A stretch of DNA of 64,000 bases from contig CADCSX010000003.1 of NCBI GenBank assembly GCA_902805475.1, positions 1,736,001 through 1,800,000 on the forward strand, written 5' to 3'. Origin of the DNA: Entonaema liquescens. Its lineage: Eukaryota > Ascomycota > Sordariomycetes > Xylariales > Xylariaceae. The notes under the pieces are model-generated. The model made no database searches and had not been told where the DNA came from. It saw only the letters and a list, made by a program, of their open reading frames with translations. A program made the translations under genes and the position numbers. This document shows, one piece after another, positions 58,452 to 64,000 of this stretch. Within the stretch, counting starts at the first letter, position 1. Every line of letters starts with the position of its first letter.

Positions 58452-59824
58452 TGTAGATCGCAGGTAGCGGTCATATATAAATGCTGAGAATATAGAAAGC
58501 ATAAAAACAATAAGTAGCCAGCGCCGCGAGGCGCCTTGTCCCAGAAGAAGCCACATGTGTCCTTGATTGGTTTCACGAGTGGCGTTTCCGTGATTCCGGC
58601 AAAATTGATGAAGTTCCAGATATCAATAACGGAAGAATCCAAAATGGTGGATATATCCGTTGGACGTACAGGGGACATCGCTATGGTTTGCTTACGCATA
58701 GCGACGTTATTACCTATTATTATTCTAGGGTCTATGAATTTATTTTACGCCGACGATGAGATGGCTGTAAGATTATGCTGTAACTTCATCGTTAACTGTT
58801 GCAGAGTCTTGGGAATTCTGCTCGGTCAATGTATTTCAGAGGAAAGAGGATAATTATATAATATCGATTCCCGTAGCTGCGTTAATTGGCGTTGAGTCCT
58901 AATATAATAGTCCAATCAATTCATATACACGGTCGCTATCAACGCTAATAAAGCAAGGCGGTGCTTTGGGTTTCGTTCCGCTTTGTTATGTATGATCCCT
59001 GGGCGCAATCGGAGCTTCAATCACCTGCGATTTTGACGTTTCGGAGCACGACTTCGGGGAGCAACTCGGAGGAAATCTCCGACTGGCCTTCCTTCGGTAT
59101 CGGAATTGAGAAATGGGAAACTGGAGCATGTTTAGGTAGCAACTGGAACACTCTTTCAAATGACGTAATGGGACTGTTCGAATCCACTTCAGGTTGTCTT
59201 ATAGGTGATGTACAACATACGGTGTATGCGGTACTTCCCTAACGGTACCTAACGCTAATAAGTCTCTCTACCAGTTAAAAGAAATCAAATTTTGAGTTTC
59301 ATGACGAGGATTGGGAGATACCTGAGGAAATTGTGATAACTACCTAGGTAGCTAAGATACAAATTCTCGCTCAAATTATCTAAATAGGTACCTATGTAAT
59401 TACTTAATCGAAGAGTCACAAGACTACTTAATGTTGTTGCTCTTTCTCTAATAAGAATGATTTCCGCACAGTACGTAGACATTGTACAACTAGGTAACAA
59501 AGCGGTGTCACATAACTTATCAGTTTATCACACCTTACTAGGCTAAATGATTCGCTAGGCGGTGAAATCTTATAAGGCACCATCGCGTCACGTGTTTCGC
59601 AAGGCTCGGTCTTTAGCGTGGCCTAATCCGATTTGCTCCGTAGCCCAAAGCGAAACTCCCGTCCCCAGAATCCAGATCGACTCCTCCAAAAGCTGCACAC
59701 GCCTCTTCGCCAATCTTAACTACCTAAAACAACCCCCATCAATACCAACAACACCTTGGACTAACAATCCAACAACCACCCATCAGAGCCTCGAGAATAC
59801 AACAAATAGTTGCTTCATCAAGAT
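58452..59824. promoter_or_regulatory. Divergent spacer sulfatase (-) / SF3B6 (+)
   Basis: 1.37 kb containing both promoters. A plus-strand frame at 58608-58853 encodes 81 aa with two hydrophobic runs and a good ATG context (AAAATGG at 58644), but it has no recognised family. An exact TACCTAGGTA palindrome is at 59341-59350. The rest is A/T-leaning. Confidence 0.5.
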
Positions 59825-60444
59825 ATGAGTCGCGCCGGCAAGATTGCCCCCGAGCAGCTCCCGTAAGTCGACGCATTTCAATTCCATTTCGCCCCCCGGT
59901 ATTACGTGCCAAATGCCAATACACCTTGCTAACCTCTTTGTCTAGAATTTTGTTCGTGAAGAATCTTAAGTTAGTCACGTCACCCCAAGCCACTCTAGGC
60001 CCCATTGACGACTTTCCTCTAACGATATTATAGCTACGAAGTATCATCTGACGCGCTTTGGAAACTCTTTGACCCCGGCGAGGACGGACTCATCCGGTAC
60101 GTTCCGATACTGATCCTATATCAAAGTTATCTTGCTGACCTTATCCCAGTCAAATCCGACAGGGTATTTCAGTCGAAGCAAAGGGAACCGCCTATGTTGT
60201 CTTCTGGAACGTAATGGATGCGAAGAACGCCCTCGAGAAGCTGAATGGCTACAACTTCCAGAACCGATATCTTGTCGGTACGTCTACCCCATCGCCATAT
60301 GGTCTCCCCTTTGTGGTTGTGTAACGTCTAACATATCATATAGTTCTATGGCATCAACCAGAGAAGACCCTCAAGTCAAAAGATGACCTGCAGGCTCGCA
60401 AGGACAATTTAGCGCAGCTCAAGATGAAGCATGGGATCGATTGA
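59825..60444 (+). CDS. SF3B6: Splicing factor 3B subunit 6 (p14, branch-site protein)
   Basis: SF3B6 is a small RRM protein of the U2 snRNP that binds SF3B1 and sits at the branch adenosine. Five exons are 59825-59862, 59946-59969 (a 24-base microexon), 60034-60096, 60150-60277 and 60344-60444. All introns are GT-AG and phases agree, giving 117 aa. The start MSRAGKIAPEQLPILFVKNL includes RNP2 (LFVKNL), split by intron 1. RNP1 is KGTAYVVFW. The C-terminal part NRYLVVLWHQPEKT and KHGID is the usual fungal end. The residue matching human Tyr22 at RNP2 is Phe, so the aromatic character is kept. The stop is TGA followed by CAATTA, and an open in-frame extension follows (separate entry). SF3B1 is encoded in the same window. 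Confidence 0.96.
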
Positions 60445-60699
60445 CAATTAGACGGGCCTGCAGACAGGCTCCAGACCCGTGCCCGTGCTCCGTCTGCAGT
60501 CCCGTCTTCTCCAGCTTCTACTACATCTAGCTCGAGCTTTACCTCCTCCACTACGACGTCGATCAAGAAGGAGCCGACATCGGTGGCGAAGGACAAGAAG
60601 AGCAGGCCAGACGACGTCGCCCGACACGCACGAAAGATCGCTTTGAACTTCGTGCGGGGCATCCTTCCACAGAAATCGAACAAGCTATGCATGACTTAA
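60445..60699 (+). other. Candidate stop-codon readthrough extension of SF3B6
   Basis: Directly after the SF3B6 TGA (60442-60444) the same frame stays open for 84 codons to TAA at 60697-60699. The first bases, CAATTA, fit CARYYA, the hexanucleotide known to promote readthrough after stop codons in tobacco mosaic virus. TGA followed by C is the leakiest stop context in many eukaryotes. Codons look used rather than random: AAG, GAC, GAG, AAC, TTC and ATC are strongly preferred. The translated tail is Ser/Thr-rich (SSPASTTSSSSFTSS), then basic (IKKEPTSVAKDKKSRP), ending with an amphipathic segment (ARKIALNFVRGILPQ). An open frame on the opposite strand shows that openness alone is not proof. A separate short gene or a former longer C terminus are alternatives. 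Confidence 0.4.
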
Positions 60700-62053
60700 A
60701 CGTATCATAGATTATCAGATCATCTGCGCGGATGTCTGGGCAATATGGTCATGGCATACAATAATTCGCGAACGCGCAGTGTTAGCCTTTTGCTGGGCGT
60801 GCTACCCCTTTAACTTGCGAGTCGCTCTTTAGCAACACCTACGGAACGGTGGACGTTGGTCAGATTGATTCATGGTTATTCGATGGTTTTACGGCATACT
60901 CCTTATGCCACATAGTTATTTGGCGTTGTGATTATGCGGAAGAATATGTTATTATTCCCGGTTTTGAGGACTTTCCACTCCTATTTGAGAATGCAGAAGA
61001 CCTCGCGAAATGATTTCCCCCAAGAATGTGTCCTAATTCATACCTAATTGCATTCGTACGTAGACCTTTTCGGTGTGAAGTCGTGATCACAACCTGCTCT
61101 CGTGACCATTATTATCAAGCCTGTAATACTAATCACCACTTGGGCGTTCCTCCACCTTCGTACTACATGAAGCCTGCCTTCAATTGGAGGACGGCATAAG
61201 GCCAAGCGAAAACGTAGAACACGTGGTATTGGAGCGTTTCGATAGACGCAGTTGGATGAATCTAGGTTAGGCGAAGTAAGAAGTTTAAACTTGATCTATC
61301 GATATGGATAGGCAACCTGATGAATTTAGAATCTACAACTTCGTTTGGAGAAGCTAAACAGTTTTTGATATCAGATGTCAGACACTCACTAAATAGGTAC
61401 CTACGAACCTATGTCATATACATGTGTCTGACATATTGTTAGGTCCCGGCACTACAAATAAGCACCCCTTAATTACCTAAATAATACCTTTAGGTACCTA
61501 GAATAGGTAGGTACTGTAGTTCCAATTCTAGCAATGCAGAAGGTACCTAGCGCTTAGGGGACTGTACCACGTAGGTTAGGTGGGGGAGGCTAGTGGTTTT
61601 AGGCAGGCAGTAGCCTAGATCCTACCCCGTACATCTCCCGAATTGTAGCCTTCTGAGCCTAAGCGCGTTTCGCCGCTGCGCCATGGCATCATACATAGAG
61701 GCTGCCCTATGCTAAAAGGATCCTGAGAGCTGAGCGGCTGATCTTTGTGGCTTGTTCAACTCCCCTTCTACCACCTTGACCTCCTACAATCACCTCCATT
61801 CTTCACTTCTTGTCAGAACACTCCAACCTTTAGAACTATTTCTCTTATTTCTTCCTTCTTTTTTTAGTAATACGTACAGAATTGCGACTGTATCTTTGTT
61901 GACCTGAATTATTGGCATAAGAAGCCATTTTTTTACTTTTCAAGCAGCAAAATCCACATTCAAACGAACCCCTGGCTGGATCCTAGGCGTCGATCCTCAC
62001 TCCTTTCCTTTTTCTTACCTCGTATCGCCCGGCCTGTGTCTCGAACACAGTCG
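60700..62053. other. Spacer upstream of the STIMATE-like gene
   Basis: 1.35 kb. Contains dense GGTACCT/TAGGTA-type repeats between about 61390 and 61560 and a pyrimidine-rich leader from about 61760. No gene was recognised. Confidence 0.6.
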
Positions 62054-63212
62054 ATGTCGCTTTCTTCCACACTTGGCTCTCTCGTACTCGAAACCTCATC
62101 CACAATAGCCACCGCTACTCCTGATGCAGTTATAGGAGTTGACTTCCTCCCTTCTGCTACGATTAACGTGGCCTCACTTCTTACAACCACCGCAACCGCA
62201 ACCGCGATAGCAGCAGCTACCGCAACAACGACGACAATGCCCGCACCCGAAGATGACCACGGTGGAGAGGGGGAATGCCAGCTCGTTGGGCCGTTTGCTT
62301 TGATCGTACAGTTCGCGCTAGGGGGATTGGCGCTCCTATCTCTCGTTTACAAACGGTGGCGGGAAAGGCCCCAACGACCCGTCAAGATCTGGTTCTTCGA
62401 CGTATCGAAACAGGTGTTTGGGTCGGTTTTAGTACACATCGCGAATGTTTTCATGTCGATGCTTACTAGCGGCCGGTTTTCTATGAAGCTGGACGCAGCT
62501 GCCGTGCAAACGGCAGAGAGGTTACTACGAAGAGAGGACGAATATGTTCCGAACCCTTGTTCATTCTACCTATTGAATTTGGCCATCGATGTAAGTCCTT
62601 ATGCATATATATACTTTGTGACAGTGAGGGAATCTAATTCGCTAGTAGACTACTCTTGGTATTCCTATCCTCCTCCTACTCCTCCGTGTTGTCACGGGTC
62701 TCGTTGCATACACTCCTTGGGGAAAGCCACCAGAGTCAATCGTGTCTGGTAACTATGGCAGCCCACCTAACGCCTGGTGGTGGCTAAAACAATCCGTCAT
62801 CTACTTCTGCGGCTTGTTTGGCATGAAAATTTGTGTTCTCATTATATTCTTGATATTACCATGGATATCACGCGTGGGAGACTGGGCACTTAGGTGGACC
62901 GAAGGCAACGAGCGCGTACAGATCGTCTTCGTCATGATGCTATTCCCGCTTATCATGAACGCGCTACAATACTACATTATCGACAGTTTTATTAAATTGA
63001 GGGAGCCTGGCCACGAAAGTCTTGCGTCGGATGAAGGAGATGGACGAGATCCTTTTGATGACGCTCTTATTGAAAGCGACGACGAGTCAATCAGTGGAGA
63101 AAGCAACGAAAGCATGAAGCTCTCGAGTTCGAGGACTTTAAGAAGGCAGATATTAAAGGCCAAGATACCGGGCGTGAAGAGTACGATCCAGACTTGGATG
63201 GCCAAACGATAA
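62054..63212 (+). CDS. STIMATE/TMEM110-family membrane protein
   Basis: This is a multi-span membrane protein of the family that includes mammalian STIMATE (an ER regulator of store-operated calcium entry) and a yeast vacuolar-membrane protein. Exons are 62054-62590 and 62649-63212. The 58 bp intron runs from GTAAGT to TAG (phase 0), giving 366 aa. The N-terminal 75 residues are Ser/Thr/Ala-rich. Family segments follow: GPFALIVQFALGGLALLSLVY (first span), KIWFFDVSKQVFGSVLVHIANV, NPCSFYLLNLAID, SGNYGSPPNAWWWLKQS, CVLIIFLILPWISRVGDWAL and IVFVMMLFPLIMNALQYYIID. The cytosolic tail is acidic (DEGDGRDPFDDAL) and ends basic (TWMAKR). I chose the ATG at 62054 as the first in-frame methionine. The exact role in fungi is not established. 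Confidence 0.9.
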
Positions 63213-64000
63213 TAGGGAGCAGCAGGAGTCATGAAAGGGGAAAACTATTACCAAAAGAATTGGCTCCTCCAGAGTAACGTGGGTTCCCTTTAATTTTTTA
63301 TTTTAGCATTGGCGAAATATACTGTGTTTGCAAATTCTATGTTATGATATACAAACTATACACTTATTTAGTACTGTGGTGATTTGGATATCAGGTACGG
63401 GCAATATATGGGCAATATATATGGACAATATATGGTTGGTTTCGCACAAGGAGCAGCAAAGTATAGAAAGGCGGTGGATCGATTAGGCATCCGGTTACCA
63501 ATAGCCTTATCGGAAATGTGCAGAAGTGAATATGCAAAAGTGCTAGCTGCATATGATGGTTATTACTTGGCCTTCGTGTTGCCTACCGCATTCCTTTGTC
63601 GACCGTGAAACTGGAGTCGACCACGAATAGGACGTATTATATTAACCTCCACCTATATCCATTACGGTGTAGCCGGTGCGCCCTTAGTTTGTGTGTTTGT
63701 GGGTGTTCATGCCCCAGGACCTTTTACAAGCTTAATTCGGCGTGAATCATGGACTGTGTTCGTTTGACTTTGAAGTAGCCTGGGCAACATGACACATATC
63801 TGTGGCCTCTAGAACGGAAGATACACATACACACTGACCTGTTTGTTAGACGCTAATATCCCTATATCAGTTAATGTATGAGACTCTACTAACATTTAGA
63901 AGCTGCCTTTAGGTACCTGTTAAAACACCCGAGGGTATTGATTAGAATTCCTACGTAGCACTTGGGCTAAAGCCATAATTGCGCTTTGTTGGTGGATGAA
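63213..64000. other. Terminal spacer with a GGGCAATATAT repeat
   Basis: The last 788 bp. A tandem of about three degenerate 11-12 bp units (GGGCAATATATG type) lies at about 63399-63434, and a 74-codon frame at 63384 partly consists of it. A GGTACCT motif occurs at 63912. No gene was supported. Confidence 0.6.

Noticed and set aside
60354..60692. Minus-strand 112-codon frame over the SF3B6 tail
   Set aside because: No family resemblance and opposite to a real gene; kept only as a caution for the readthrough claim.

Overview
The window is nuclear DNA of a filamentous ascomycete (Pezizomycotina; probably Sordariomycetes, possibly Xylariales, although the class is an inference from protein similarity and intron style). 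Most genes are broken by 46-75 bp GT-AG introns. The proteins are recognisably ascomycete (LCL3, RAX2, PKR1, an ARP9 with a long insert, YVC1). There are no operons, and intergenic spacers are long and rich in A/T microsatellites.

Layout. 1-299: 3' end of a C2H2 zinc-finger gene. 300-9736: a 9.4 kb gene-poor stretch with an almost pure A/T block (about 6480-7005), inverted repeats and possible decayed coding fragments. 9737-25267: SF3B1 (-), RAX2 (-), LCL3 (-) and YVC1 (+). RAX2 carries two apparent 1-bp frameshifts and YVC1 one or two, while the genes around them are intact. 26689-29374: MTQ2 (+), SMD1 (-), PKR1 (-). 31064-36728: two unrelated F-box-type proteins (+). 36729-41478: a 4.7 kb spacer. 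41479-46998: a SYLF-domain protein (+) and ARP9 (+). 47676-53732: a quinone oxidoreductase (-), CCT4 (-) and RPT1 (+); the last two are divergent across 562 bp. 54521-58451: a Cys-rich predicted zinc protein (-) and a sulfatase (-). 59825-63212: SF3B6 (+) and a STIMATE/TMEM110-type membrane protein (+).

Functional links. Three core spliceosome genes (SF3B1, its direct partner SF3B6, and SmD1) lie within 51 kb. Protein homeostasis is represented by the divergent CCT4/RPT1 pair. Vacuole or calcium functions are represented by YVC1, PKR1 and the STIMATE-like protein. I see no secondary-metabolite cluster, no intact transposon, no CRISPR array and no convincing tRNA or rRNA gene.

The most unusual observation is at SF3B6. 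Its conserved end is a TGA followed directly by CAA TTA, which fits the CARYYA (tobacco-mosaic-type) stop-codon readthrough context. After it comes an 84-codon in-frame open extension with coding-like codon choice. A second candidate is a small Cys-containing open frame at 25929-26135 that ends in the CaaX-type box CAVM.
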